From contig CALUZW010000002.1 of the NCBI GenBank assembly GCA_944325415.1, forward strand, positions 124,001 to 188,000: a stretch of 64,000 bases of DNA, given 5' to 3'. The notes under the pieces are model-generated. The model had not been told where the DNA came from. It saw nothing but the letters and a program-made list of their open reading frames with translations, and ran no database searches. Below, piece after piece: positions 1-8,848 of the stretch. Position 1 is the stretch's first letter, and each line of letters starts with the position of its first letter. Made by a program: the position numbers and the translations under genes. The DNA is from an uncultured Bacteroidales bacterium. GTDB lineage: Bacteria; Bacteroidota; Bacteroidia; Bacteroidales; UBA11471.

Positions 1-1069
1 TGACTTTGAATTTTTCTCTGAATCCACAATCGCGCACAGCCACATTCTGCAAAGAGGAGTTGTGCAGCAACACCACCTCGGCAATACCCGTCTGGTTCAT
101 CGTTTCAGATTCGGAGGCATTGTATATCGTATCGAGCTGCCACAAGCCATTCTCCTCGACCATACGGGCTACCTGAGCGGCATCGCCCGAGAGATAGAGT
201 ATATCGTCGGCCAGAATCTCGGTATGCGGACCTGCGGTTATATGGTCATAGATGTTATTGAAAAAATGGCGGCGTGTCGAAACCTTCCGCCGTATTTCCA
301 ATATTCCCACACCGTATGTCTCGGAGATATTGAGTTCCTGCACCGTCTTTCCGCAATAGGCAGCAGAGGTCGGCACCTGCACACGGAACATACGCTGTTC
401 GAGTTGATATTCGCGCAAGAGCTCCTCGGTCGTACGGTGGGTTTTCTTCTCCTCATCTCCACCCTTTCGTTTGCCGGAGAGGAACCATTTCGACATGGGT
501 ATAAGCACCAGTATGCCCACTGCAATGCAGACTATGCCCACCGGCGTGAATGAGAAGAACGACAATGCCTCCATGCCGGCATTTTCCAACGTCTCCTGTA
601 TCACAAGGTTGGGCGGTGTACCTATGAGGGTAAGCATCCCCCCCATACTGCTGGCAAAGGCCAGAGGCATGAGCAGACGCGAAGGCGACATATCGGCCCC
701 TTTGGCCAGGCTCACAACAATCGGCAGCATCAGTGCCACCGTACCGGTATTACTGACAAAGGCACCGACGAAAGAGGTTACCAGCATGACCAGCAGGAAG
801 AGCCGGAACTGGTTTTTCCCGGCAGCCCGCATAATCTTTCCGCTCACCATCTTGGCCAGACCGGTCTGGAATATGGCTCCTCCCACGACAAAAAGTCCAA
901 CCATCATGATGACGACACTATTGGAAAATCCGCTCAACGCTTCGGTTGGCGTAAGTATGCCACACAGCACCAGCAAAATGAGCGAACACAGCGCAATCAG
1001 ATCGGAGCGGATTTTTCCCGCCATGAAAAATATGGCCGACAAGGCTAAAATAACAAGGGTTGCAATCAT
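1..1069 (-). CDS. SLC13/DASS-family permease with TrkA-C (RCK_C) domain, 3' end outside window
   Basis: Not closed by a stop inside the window; about 356 N-terminal residues are present. The reverse strand reads from ATG at 1069 (an in-frame TAA lies six bases upstream, fixing the start region). The protein opens with hydrophobic helices and carries SNTGTVALMLP near residue 105 and a second half-motif IGTPPN near residue 150. These are the paired Ser-Asn-Thr-type and GTPPN signatures of the sodium-coupled anion/dicarboxylate (SLC13, ArsB-like) transporters of the inner membrane. From about residue 230 it becomes soluble, with the VQELNI...GVGILEIRR pattern of a TrkA-C regulatory domain. Substrate (dicarboxylate, sulfate or similar) cannot be told from sequence. 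A TATCTTTG promoter box at 1151-1158 and a terminator of the next operon at 1201-1249 suggest it is transcribed alone. Confidence 0.88.
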   Translation of the reverse strand, partial: MIATLVILALSAIFFMAGKIRSDLIALCSLILLVLCGILTPTEALSGFSNSVVIMMVGLFVVGGAIFQTGLAKMVSGKIMRAAGKNQFRLFLLVMLVTSFVGAFVSNTGTVALMLPIVVSLAKGADMSPSRLLMPLAFASSMGGMLTLIGTPPNLVIQETLENAGMEALSFFSFTPVGIVCIAVGILVLIPMSKWFLSGKRKGGDEEKKTHRTTEELLREYQLEQRMFRVQVPTSAAYCGKTVQELNISETYGVGILEIRRKVSTRRHFFNNIYDHITAGPHTEILADDILYLSGDAAQVARMVEENGLWQLDTIYNASESETMNQTGIAEVVLLHNSSLQNVAVRDCGFREKFKV

Positions 1070-1150
1070 CTCTTAATTTATTAATCAGATTTAACCATGA
1101 GAAATGGAAACACTTTCTTACAGACGTTAAAAGTTTTCCATACGATTAGT

Positions 1151-1158
1151 CAAAGATA
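1151..1158 (-). promoter_or_regulatory. Putative Bacteroidetes -7 promoter box (TATCTTTG) for the SLC13 permease
   Basis: Reverse-strand TATCTTTG matches the Bacteroidetes TAnnTTTG consensus. It lies about 80 bases upstream of the permease start. No clear -33 TTTG was identified. Confidence 0.5.
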
Positions 1159-1200
1159 AATATTTTAATGCCATATAGAATCGGAATATCAATAATTATT

Positions 1201-1249
1201 CTAAAAAATAAAAAGCAGGAGAATAGAGATTATTTTCTATCCTCCTGCT
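1201..1249 (-). terminator. Rho-independent terminator after the alpha/beta-hydrolase gene
   Basis: An inverted repeat (AGCAGGAG/CTCCTGCT plus ATAGA/TCTAT) spans 1214-1249. On the minus strand it is followed by a T-rich tract (1201-1214). It lies 24 bases past the hydrolase stop and separates that transcript from the SLC13 permease. Confidence 0.85.
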
Positions 1250-1272
1250 CAATCTTTTACCTTGAATATGAA

Positions 1273-2655
1273 TTACAAGATATACTTTTTCAGAAAACGG
1301 TAAATCTCATCAAGGGCCTCTTCGGCAAAGACGTCGGGCAAATCGGGAATCTCCTCCTGCCGACAAGTCTCACAGTGCTGGAACATGTGGTTGAGCCCCG
1401 GCAACAGCACCGTTTCATAGCGGGTATTCCCGCCAAGTCGCAACAGAGAGTCGGCGGTCGAGAGATTGGGCTCGGCCGGCACCAGAATGTCGCAATCGCC
1501 GTTGAGTAACAGTACCGGCACCTCAACCCGCGGCAGATAGTCGGCCGGGTCGTAATGCATCAGACGGCGATACCACTGGGTATCGGCGGTACGCAGATAG
1601 CGTGCCAAATACATCTCTTCACGACCTTTCAGGCCGGTTGCCTGCAATACCGTATCGTTCTGCATGGAAGTCCATGCCATAAAACGTTCGCGCAGAGGCT
1701 CGGCCAAAGGTTGCGTCAGCGGCACCTCGTACACCCAGCGGAAAAGAAGTCGCAGGAAATCCTTGTTGGTCTGTCGCCACTCGTCGGAATAACCGGGATA
1801 GGAGTCGATAATGGCATCGTTCTGCAAAGCGAGGCTGGTCAGTCCATCGGTCATAAGTCCGGCCAATGTAACGACAAAAGCCACATCGTCGGAAGAAGCT
1901 GCTGCCATCATGGCAGCAGCACCACCCTCGCTGTGCCCCATCAGGCCTATTTTCGAGGTGCGGATATGCCGATGTTGTTTCAAAACCTCTACGGCCCGTA
2001 AAGCGTCGGAGGCAAAATCGGCTGTCGTAGCCTCTTCGTATCGACCGGTAGACTCTCCTACCCCCCGGTCGTCGAGTCGCAGCACAGCCACACCACGACG
2101 GGTGAGATAATCGGCTATCCGGGCAAAAGGCCGATGGCCGGTAAAAGAGGCATCGCGGTCCTGCTTGCCGGTGCCAGAGAGTATTACCACTGCCGGTACC
2201 CTCCTGCGGGTACGGGGACGGGTCAGGGTTCCCGACAGAACAATAGAATCGTTAACAGGTACGGCTATCTTCTCCTCGATATAAGGGTATGGAGGTACAG
2301 GGTTTTGTGCCCAATAGTGCGGTTGGAGCGTATCGGCCTTCACAAAGTCGATAGAATAATCTTTCTGGTAAAGGGTTACACTCGCACTCATTCGAGGCGA
2401 AGGCGATGAAATCAAACGCCCTCTCATCACCAACTGGCCATTATTGAAACGGAGAAAAAGCGAATCGCCCGAGAGGCTCAGTGAATCGCAAGGCGCCTGT
2501 TCTATCCAATATTCGGGCACGGTTACGGTGGTACCTCCGACCGTATAATCTGTTTTCAAGAAGAAACGGCAACTTCCGTGCTGCCCCTGCCAACCGTCGG
2601 CAAAGATTGAAACGGCGGAAACAAAACAGAAAATAAACAGACTGACTTTTTTCAT
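1273..2655 (-). CDS. Exported alpha/beta-hydrolase (serine esterase/peptidase-like)
   Basis: A 460-residue protein with a Sec signal peptide (hydrophobic residues 4-19, ending SIFA). Residues about 25-120 form a non-catalytic N-terminal region and about 125-460 an alpha/beta-hydrolase domain. The nucleophile elbow is GHSEGG (Ser242), preceded by the RLDDRGVGES strand-turn typical of dienelactone-hydrolase/peptidase S9-like enzymes. The likely acid is Asp387 or Asp389 in NGDCD and the base His423 in GLNH. It is probably a periplasmic esterase or acyl-peptide hydrolase; the substrate is unknown. It follows the T9SS protein by 76 bases, and a TAACTTTG box (2708-2715) in that gap suggests it can be transcribed on its own, with a strong terminator behind it. 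Confidence 0.88.
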   Translation of the reverse strand: MKKVSLFIFCFVSAVSIFADGWQGQHGSCRFFLKTDYTVGGTTVTVPEYWIEQAPCDSLSLSGDSLFLRFNNGQLVMRGRLISSPSPRMSASVTLYQKDYSIDFVKADTLQPHYWAQNPVPPYPYIEEKIAVPVNDSIVLSGTLTRPRTRRRVPAVVILSGTGKQDRDASFTGHRPFARIADYLTRRGVAVLRLDDRGVGESTGRYEEATTADFASDALRAVEVLKQHRHIRTSKIGLMGHSEGGAAAMMAAASSDDVAFVVTLAGLMTDGLTSLALQNDAIIDSYPGYSDEWRQTNKDFLRLLFRWVYEVPLTQPLAEPLRERFMAWTSMQNDTVLQATGLKGREEMYLARYLRTADTQWYRRLMHYDPADYLPRVEVPVLLLNGDCDILVPAEPNLSTADSLLRLGGNTRYETVLLPGLNHMFQHCETCRQEEIPDLPDVFAEEALDEIYRFLKKYIL

Positions 2656-2707
2656 CGTAAAAAAGGAAGTGAGAAAAGAGTGTTACTTCTCTTTCCCCAC
2701 TCCACAT

Positions 2708-2715
2708 CAAAGTTA
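2708..2715 (-). promoter_or_regulatory. Putative -7 promoter box (TAACTTTG) for the alpha/beta-hydrolase
   Basis: TAACTTTG on the minus strand, about 53 bases before the hydrolase start, fits TAnnTTTG. It sits between the hydrolase and the preceding same-strand gene, so the hydrolase may have its own transcript. Confidence 0.45.
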
Positions 2716-2731
2716 AGGTTTATACCGGGAA

Positions 2732-4309
2732 TTACTTAATCACGACTTTCTGGGCGAAGCTATTTCCTTCGGCATCGACACCTTGCAGGAAGTAGTAACC
2801 GGCAACCAGTGAAGAGACATTGACCGAGGTGGCCATGGGTGCATCGAGAACCAATACTCCCGAAGCATTATAGAGTTTCACGGCAGCAGGAGCCGAAAGA
2901 TACAGACAGTCGGTAGCCGGCGTAGGATAAGCCACGATAGATGCCTCTGCGCTTTCTATTTCGGCCACAGATGCCTCAAACGTTCCGTTGAAAGGATTGA
3001 CAATCATCTCGTTGGATTTCTCCGACGTACCGGTTTTATATTTTGTTATCACCCACATGGTGAGATCAACTCCTTCAATACCATCTTCACCATTCACTTC
3101 ACAAGCCCAAGTAGGTAACAGTACCTCACTCGAAGTCTGATCGGCAGCGACAGAAACATAGCTATATTCGCTATAATATACACGATATTCCGTTATTTCA
3201 CTGGTCGTTTCAGGAGCTGTCCAAGAGACAACAACGGGATAGTTGCTTCCATCAGAAGGTTTAATCTCGTTCACAGTAAAGTTGGTAACAGGTTTCACGC
3301 CTTCATCGTTCAGTGTTGCCGTTACAAACTCTGTTATATTCTTTATCTCCCCTCCTGCCACAGCGGCCACGGCCACCATGTGCATACCGTTTACCAGTGT
3401 ATCAGAAACAAACGAAGTAGACGAAACTTCATCCTGCATAACACCATCTATAATAACCCGATAACCGGTAGCACCGGCCTGAGGTGCGCTCCATGTAATG
3501 TCTAAAACGTTCTTGATGCTTGCATTTTCTTTTACAGACAAGTTCTGAGGCACATACGAAGCACTCAATGAAGAATATTTATAATCTTCTTCATTCACAT
3601 AAACTCCCCATCTCGATGAAGAAACCGAACGAATATTTGTCAATTTACCATCGGTATAGGTATAGGTTTCGGTCATGACAGGATCTGCAACATATGTACC
3701 TGTATTATTATCAAATTGATATTGATTCATACCTGTGCATATACCGTTATTATAGATATAAACCGTACTATCCAAACGGGTCTTTACATCGGCACTGGGG
3801 CGGAAAGAATTAACGGTATAGATAAGTGTACCATTCTCAAACACATGATCGGACGAACGCCAATAGGTGATGGTAACACCATCTTTGTTTATCGACTTCA
3901 TGTCCTGGTACATGCCGTTAATATAATTTTCATATTCGACATATCCCGAGACCTCACCATTGGCATTATACGAAACTGTTTTTATCAACTGCTTGTTTTC
4001 ATCGTAAAAATACTCCGTATATGAACCGGGCATATATTCTCCTGTATTAAAATCGGAGCTATATGTCTGCGATTTCGTTTTAAGCCCATTGGCGTCATAA
4101 GTATTAATTACTGCCGAAGAGCTCAATTCTAAATAGAGATTGTTGTTCGAATCAAACAGGTTATACTGTGTAGAAGAAGGTGTGGCAGGTTTAGACTCTC
4201 CCTCGCTGTAAGAATACGTTTCTTTCACGCTATAACCTTCTGCCTCGATTTGGGCATAAAACGGCATTGCCAGCAGGCATGCCACAGACAGTGTAATCAG
4301 TCTTTTCAT
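2732..4309 (-). CDS. Secreted protein with fibronectin type III-like domains and T9SS type A sorting domain
   Basis: 525 residues. A Sec signal peptide (MKRLITLSVACLLAMPFYAQ) starts the protein. Residues about 25-245 contain degenerate strand repeats rich in Tyr, Asn and Gly, of the kind TYDANGLK and YFYDENKQLIKTVSYNANG, resembling YD/RHS-like beta repeats. Two Fn3-like domains follow (about 250-340 and 345-430, each with a W-x-A-P strand). The last 75 residues are a T9SS C-terminal domain (AYPTPATDCLYL ... GYYFLQG ... QKVVIK), which sends the protein across the outer membrane and anchors it at the surface. No catalytic motif is visible. It lies in the SusCD locus, 42 bases after the TlpA-like gene, and may be a surface binding protein for the same nutrient. 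Confidence 0.85.
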   Translation of the reverse strand: MKRLITLSVACLLAMPFYAQIEAEGYSVKETYSYSEGESKPATPSSTQYNLFDSNNNLYLELSSSAVINTYDANGLKTKSQTYSSDFNTGEYMPGSYTEYFYDENKQLIKTVSYNANGEVSGYVEYENYINGMYQDMKSINKDGVTITYWRSSDHVFENGTLIYTVNSFRPSADVKTRLDSTVYIYNNGICTGMNQYQFDNNTGTYVADPVMTETYTYTDGKLTNIRSVSSSRWGVYVNEEDYKYSSLSASYVPQNLSVKENASIKNVLDITWSAPQAGATGYRVIIDGVMQDEVSSTSFVSDTLVNGMHMVAVAAVAGGEIKNITEFVTATLNDEGVKPVTNFTVNEIKPSDGSNYPVVVSWTAPETTSEITEYRVYYSEYSYVSVAADQTSSEVLLPTWACEVNGEDGIEGVDLTMWVITKYKTGTSEKSNEMIVNPFNGTFEASVAEIESAEASIVAYPTPATDCLYLSAPAAVKLYNASGVLVLDAPMATSVNVSSLVAGYYFLQGVDAEGNSFAQKVVIK

Positions 4310-4351
4310 AGCTTTTTGTTTTTAATTGGTAAGAATAAATTATGTAGTTTC

Positions 4352-6367
4352 TTATTTTTCATATTCAGCCTCGCTTTTCAGATATTCTACGATGAAACTT
4401 ATTTCATCGACCAGTGCCGACGGGCTGCCGTAATATCCAGTCGAACGCCAGCGAAGATTTCCATTCCCGTCGATAATCATCTTTTGAGGTATGCCCGAGA
4501 AGTGGAATGTCTTGGCATAGGTCTCATAAATAAGGTCGCGCTTATTTTCGTTCTGCGGATTGGGCTCATCAAAGACAACCTGGAAGGTATATCCTTTCTC
4601 TTTAATAAACTCTTCTATCTTCTGCTTGAAATTGGGATCAAACTCCTGGGTCGAAACAAAGAAGAATTTTACATTATCATCGTCTTTATACTTGTCGACC
4701 GCCATCTGCATACCCGGCATAGCCGCCTTGCAGGGACCGCACCAGGTAGCCCAGAAATCGAGCACGATGATTTTTCCTTTCAACCCAGCCATATCGATAC
4801 GACCGCCTTCGAGCGTCTCCACCTCATACAAGGGTATCGGCTCGTTACACATATCTTTCATGACACGTGCTTTCAAAGCCTTCTGTACCTCATCGGATTT
4901 CATCTCCTCGATGTACATAGCGAATCCCTTTTCTGAACCATTCTTAGCTATATAATCGTCTTTAAGCAGAGCAAGCATTTCCGGCGAAGCGGCATTTTCC
5001 TTTACGCCTGCTTCAATGAAAGGTATTATCTGCTCGGTATGTCCTGTCGCCTGTAACAGGCTTACATAAAAGTCGTTGAAATCGGCTTCTTTGCTTCCGA
5101 AATATTTCAATAACTGCTGAGACAAAGCGTATGACTCTTCCAACAGATTATTTTCTTTCAATATTTTGGCATATACCAAATAGGCATCGTCTCTTGAACG
5201 GTACAATTCCTGTATCCACTCCTTAGGAGTATAACCCGCTAAATAACCGTAACGCGGACGATCTTGCATTTCATTCATGATGGCCCGTGCGTGAGGCAGC
5301 AACTCCTCGGCCGACATCTGTTTCTGATTATAGGGTATCTGTACCAAATGCCAATAGAACGTAGCCAACATATTTACAGGCACTTCGTGCAGATACTTAT
5401 ACATCTTGTCATAGTTTTTATTCTCTATGACATGGGTATATACAACCGCACGGAACAAATGCCCATAAAAGTTATTATCAATATCTGACTCGAAAATATT
5501 GAATTTTTTTGCAGGGAAACGTTTCAGAAACTTATCGAGTTCTACCTCCAACTGAGCCATATCTCTGATGGCATACAAACGCATAATTTCCTTGTCACGA
5601 GCCAATATGCCATCGGGGAAACGTTTGAGAATCTCGGTATCCAACACCTGGGTGAGAGAATCATCGTAAAGTATCTTCTCAGCGGCTGTACGGCAGCGGT
5701 AGAGATATATTTCGGGCAAAGGTTTCTGATCGTCGAGCTGCCGTATATAATCTATTTCCTGACGGATGCGCTCTTTCCCAGCCTCGGGATTGAGTCTATT
5801 CAACATACCGACAGCATAGGTAAAGATATTTTTCCGCTCCTCAGGATTATATGCTACCTCCTGATTGAGCCAGAAACGAAGCACCTCGTCGTCGATCCAC
5901 ATATCGGTCGAGTCTTTCATCAAATCGGGTACGGAATACATCTGCGTATTCTTATTCCGCAACAGGGCCCATCCGGTATACGACGAAGGGAGTTGCCGTC
6001 CCTTCTTGTCGACAGTAAAATAGGCATACATGTTCTTGCCGCCATTGTCGCTTTTGCCATCGGCAGAGTATTTATAAACTACCAAGGCTGCATTCTTGGG
6101 TACCTGCACGGTGCTTACCCAGCCACTATCGGTCTTTTGGAGTGGCAGGTCTTCGCCCCGCCAACCGTAATCCTGCCAATAGTAAACAGATGCCTCGATA
6201 TCTGTGGCGCCTTGCAACGGAGTGTTTTCGGGCCGGTAAAGGGTCGTTGTCTTTTTACCGACCCGAAACTCTCCATCTATCACCTCCCAATTTTTATCTG
6301 GAGTCCCTGCCTGTAATGCCAACGACATACATATGCAGGAAAGACTCAATCCTACTGTTTTCTTCAT
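4352..6367 (-). CDS. Large TlpA-like thioredoxin-fold protein
   Basis: 671 residues with a signal peptide (about residues 1-20, ending LQAG). Residues about 25-130 resemble a beta-sandwich, and about 160-490 are a long helical, TPR-like region. The C-terminal 170 residues are a thioredoxin domain with the redox motif WCGPC (CGPC at 543-546) inside the strand VLDFWATWCGPCKAAMP, and a cis-proline (GIPQKMIID) about 80 residues later. It should act in the periplasm or at the outer membrane in disulfide reduction or exchange, as in the TlpA/ResA family. Its place behind SusC, SusD, DUF4843 and PKD-like genes is common in Bacteroidetes. Whether it handles thiols of the imported nutrient or repairs surface proteins is inference. 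Ordinary TlpA proteins are 150-400 residues, so this one is long. Confidence 0.88.
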   Translation of the reverse strand: MKKTVGLSLSCICMSLALQAGTPDKNWEVIDGEFRVGKKTTTLYRPENTPLQGATDIEASVYYWQDYGWRGEDLPLQKTDSGWVSTVQVPKNAALVVYKYSADGKSDNGGKNMYAYFTVDKKGRQLPSSYTGWALLRNKNTQMYSVPDLMKDSTDMWIDDEVLRFWLNQEVAYNPEERKNIFTYAVGMLNRLNPEAGKERIRQEIDYIRQLDDQKPLPEIYLYRCRTAAEKILYDDSLTQVLDTEILKRFPDGILARDKEIMRLYAIRDMAQLEVELDKFLKRFPAKKFNIFESDIDNNFYGHLFRAVVYTHVIENKNYDKMYKYLHEVPVNMLATFYWHLVQIPYNQKQMSAEELLPHARAIMNEMQDRPRYGYLAGYTPKEWIQELYRSRDDAYLVYAKILKENNLLEESYALSQQLLKYFGSKEADFNDFYVSLLQATGHTEQIIPFIEAGVKENAASPEMLALLKDDYIAKNGSEKGFAMYIEEMKSDEVQKALKARVMKDMCNEPIPLYEVETLEGGRIDMAGLKGKIIVLDFWATWCGPCKAAMPGMQMAVDKYKDDDNVKFFFVSTQEFDPNFKQKIEEFIKEKGYTFQVVFDEPNPQNENKRDLIYETYAKTFHFSGIPQKMIIDGNGNLRWRSTGYYGSPSALVDEISFIVEYLKSEAEYEK

Positions 6368-6418
6368 CTTGCTGTATATTTATGGTTACACGTTTTTCCC
6401 CTTTTTCATCATAAATTA

Positions 6419-8059
6419 TCATTGTGCATCATCGCCCCAACCTTGAACTTTTACAGCCATATCTACCACTTTTCCCATGCCTGTAAAGATATTGAGCGGA
6501 GCTTTCTTGTCTTCACCCTGCGTGTTGTTCATCTCGCAGGTGTTGCGGGCAATGGCAAATTCATAGATCTTACCCTCGGTACCGTTCCAGGTAGCCACAT
6601 AGAGATAGTTGCCGGTAACCGAAGCCAATTCGCTCATCTGGTTGACATTCTGATTATAAATCATCAGAGCGGTGATTTTCTCATCGGCGGGGAAATCATT
6701 GTTGATTTTCACCGTGCGCAGTGTCGTACTCCGTATTGAGGTTACATATATATCGCGCTCGGTGGCATACATAAAGAGGGTGGCAAACTCGCCACAGTCG
6801 AAGAACTTGGCATTCTGTATTTCTGGTTCGCCACTCAAGTCATAGATTCTCACAGCCAAGTCATTGATATCCTCATTTATTTCACTGGATCCGTCGGGAT
6901 TAAGGATAAACTCATCGGTATTGAAATTGGCTCTATACAACGTATAATCGGTCATCAGTGCAAAACCGTGGGCATTGTATCCGATACCAAACCAAATGAG
7001 ATCTTTACCGATATTGTTGACATCGAATGCCGTCGATATCTGGGTAACAAAAGGTGCCAACTTGGCCGTTTCGTTAAAGGAAGACGGCAGTCGTACAAAA
7101 CGTTTGCCTTTGGTATCGTAAAAGACCGCCAAATTGGGTGTCAAATAACTATCGGGCATATAAATAAACGGAGCAACGGAAACTTCGCCCAAAGACGACT
7201 CGGCACGCAGGGCATCGGAAAAAGTATTGTTCCAATACTGCGACGACTGGTTATTGATGTTGTGTACATCGTCGTCATTTATCAGCACTGTCGTATGGGC
7301 TATCTGGCCATCGCGCAGTACTCGGTATGGCTTCAACACATCGGGACGTTGGTAAAAGAGTTCGTTGACATCGCACACCCAAGAGAAATCCTTGCCCGAC
7401 AGTTTTACAAACTCCTCGTCGGTTGCTACATATACAGCGTTAACACTTGACCCTGTCTGTCCCGACTGACGCACAGTCGACACCGAAACGGGATTTCCCG
7501 AAAGTTTTCGTTCTACAGTTGAATACAATATGTTTTTCAACCATTTGTTCTCCACCACTCCGGGCACTGCATTAGTCGTCGCAATATAATCTATATCACT
7601 TTGACCATTAAGCGTATGTAATGCCACAATACCAGACACAACACTGGGTTGCACAATGAGGGTATATTTCTGTTGCCACACTGTATTATCTTCAAGATTG
7701 GTGATATAATACATAATGGCATAATTTTCGGTCTTGGATTGCTGGGTTACCTGCATGTGCAGTTCTTTCTCAGTAGACAGCACCTCCATATCCGACTCGG
7801 AATTGGAAAAATTATCGGTATATATAACCCACTTGTATGCCAGTTTCTCCTCGGGTATCGGCCCCTGCGTAAAACAAAGTTCCGGTACTATATGAAGCGA
7901 ATCGTACTGTTCGAGAGTATAAGTGGTAGAAATACCGACAGTATCGACCGAAATTTCATTCAAGGCTACATAGTCGTAGTTTCCTTTATCATCGTAACAG
8001 GCTGTTACAAAGCAGGCTGCGACAAGCAACCCTACTATTTTAGTCTCTTTTTTCATCAT
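6419..8059 (-). CDS. PKD-like family lipoprotein (SusCD accessory)
   Basis: 546 residues. The signal peptide ends in lipobox VTAC (Cys21), so it is a lipoprotein, probably at the cell surface like other SusCD partners. The N-terminal YDDKGNYDYVALNEI pattern and the following beta-rich domains match the Bacteroidetes PKD-like family that accompanies SusC/SusD and DUF4843 genes. The rest of the chain (about 200-520) is strand-rich with repeated YxxTxxG-like and YVAT motifs, suggesting a propeller-like binding fold. No catalytic residues are apparent. The gap to the DUF4843 gene is 15 bases, so both are in one transcript. Likely role: capture of the locus nutrient at the outer membrane. Confidence 0.82.
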   Translation of the reverse strand: MMKKETKIVGLLVAACFVTACYDDKGNYDYVALNEISVDTVGISTTYTLEQYDSLHIVPELCFTQGPIPEEKLAYKWVIYTDNFSNSESDMEVLSTEKELHMQVTQQSKTENYAIMYYITNLEDNTVWQQKYTLIVQPSVVSGIVALHTLNGQSDIDYIATTNAVPGVVENKWLKNILYSTVERKLSGNPVSVSTVRQSGQTGSSVNAVYVATDEEFVKLSGKDFSWVCDVNELFYQRPDVLKPYRVLRDGQIAHTTVLINDDDVHNINNQSSQYWNNTFSDALRAESSLGEVSVAPFIYMPDSYLTPNLAVFYDTKGKRFVRLPSSFNETAKLAPFVTQISTAFDVNNIGKDLIWFGIGYNAHGFALMTDYTLYRANFNTDEFILNPDGSSEINEDINDLAVRIYDLSGEPEIQNAKFFDCGEFATLFMYATERDIYVTSIRSTTLRTVKINNDFPADEKITALMIYNQNVNQMSELASVTGNYLYVATWNGTEGKIYEFAIARNTCEMNNTQGEDKKAPLNIFTGMGKVVDMAVKVQGWGDDAQ

Positions 8060-8074
8060 TTAGCCTCCTCTCTG

Positions 8075-8830
8075 CTAATTCGATCCAAAATATATTTCGA
8101 CCTTTGGGTCGGCATTGTCGTCTTCGTATATCGGGCCATAAACCTTACGATATTCTTCATAGGCATCATTGAGTTTGTTAGCTTCTCGTTGAATATCGGT
8201 TATGGTATATATTCCTTCTTCCTTTCCCGAAGTTACCCTATCGGCCTGCGGCCAATCGGTATGTCCGGTAACATCGATGGCAAAACGATACTTGTTCACG
8301 CTATATGCGCCGAAAAAATATTCGGGCCAATGCTCGGGTTTCATCAAGATATCGCCCCAACTGAGAGAAAACGATATGTCATCGGGGTGGCCGGGGTCGA
8401 GATCGTCTGTTGAGATAAGACGCAGACTCAAAGAGACAGGAGCCTCTTTGGTATCGGCCGTACGGTAGAGAAGCACCGGAAGGTAGGACTCGTATTGTCC
8501 GGCTTCCAGCACGCCGTCGAGCAAAGTATAATGCACTCCCTCCACAGCCGTCGTTCCTTCGGAGAGGACTTCGGCACGGAACACACGGTCACGATCGGAA
8601 AGATAGCCCATAAGCTTGGTTTTAAGTTTTATGGTATCTTCCATCAGAGCCGAATGTTGCAAGGCGAAGGAGTAGTTTTTTTCATAAACCTTGACCCGAA
8701 TCGCTCCATTAGACGTCGTTTCGTTGAAATATATCCGGTCGGAGATATTATAATCCATCATCTCGTTCTGCTGACAGGCACAGAGCCAGATGCAGAGGGG
8801 AAGAATCAATAATCTACATACGTTTTTCAT
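8075..8830 (-). CDS. DUF4843 lipoprotein (SusCD accessory)
   Basis: 251 residues, with a signal peptide ending LCAC (Cys19) and hence lipid-anchored. The IYFNE stretch after the lipobox and the LSLRLISTDDLDPG region are as in DUF4843 proteins, which nearly always sit directly behind susD. No enzyme signature is present. It is 18 bases downstream of the susD stop and 15 bases upstream of the PKD-like gene. The order SusC-SusD-DUF4843-PKD-like suggests these four build one surface uptake complex; the part played by DUF4843 is unknown. Confidence 0.82.
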   Translation of the reverse strand: MKNVCRLLILPLCIWLCACQQNEMMDYNISDRIYFNETTSNGAIRVKVYEKNYSFALQHSALMEDTIKLKTKLMGYLSDRDRVFRAEVLSEGTTAVEGVHYTLLDGVLEAGQYESYLPVLLYRTADTKEAPVSLSLRLISTDDLDPGHPDDISFSLSWGDILMKPEHWPEYFFGAYSVNKYRFAIDVTGHTDWPQADRVTSGKEEGIYTITDIQREANKLNDAYEEYRKVYGPIYEDDNADPKVEIYFGSN

Positions 8831-8848
8831 ACTGACAGGTATTTTATC

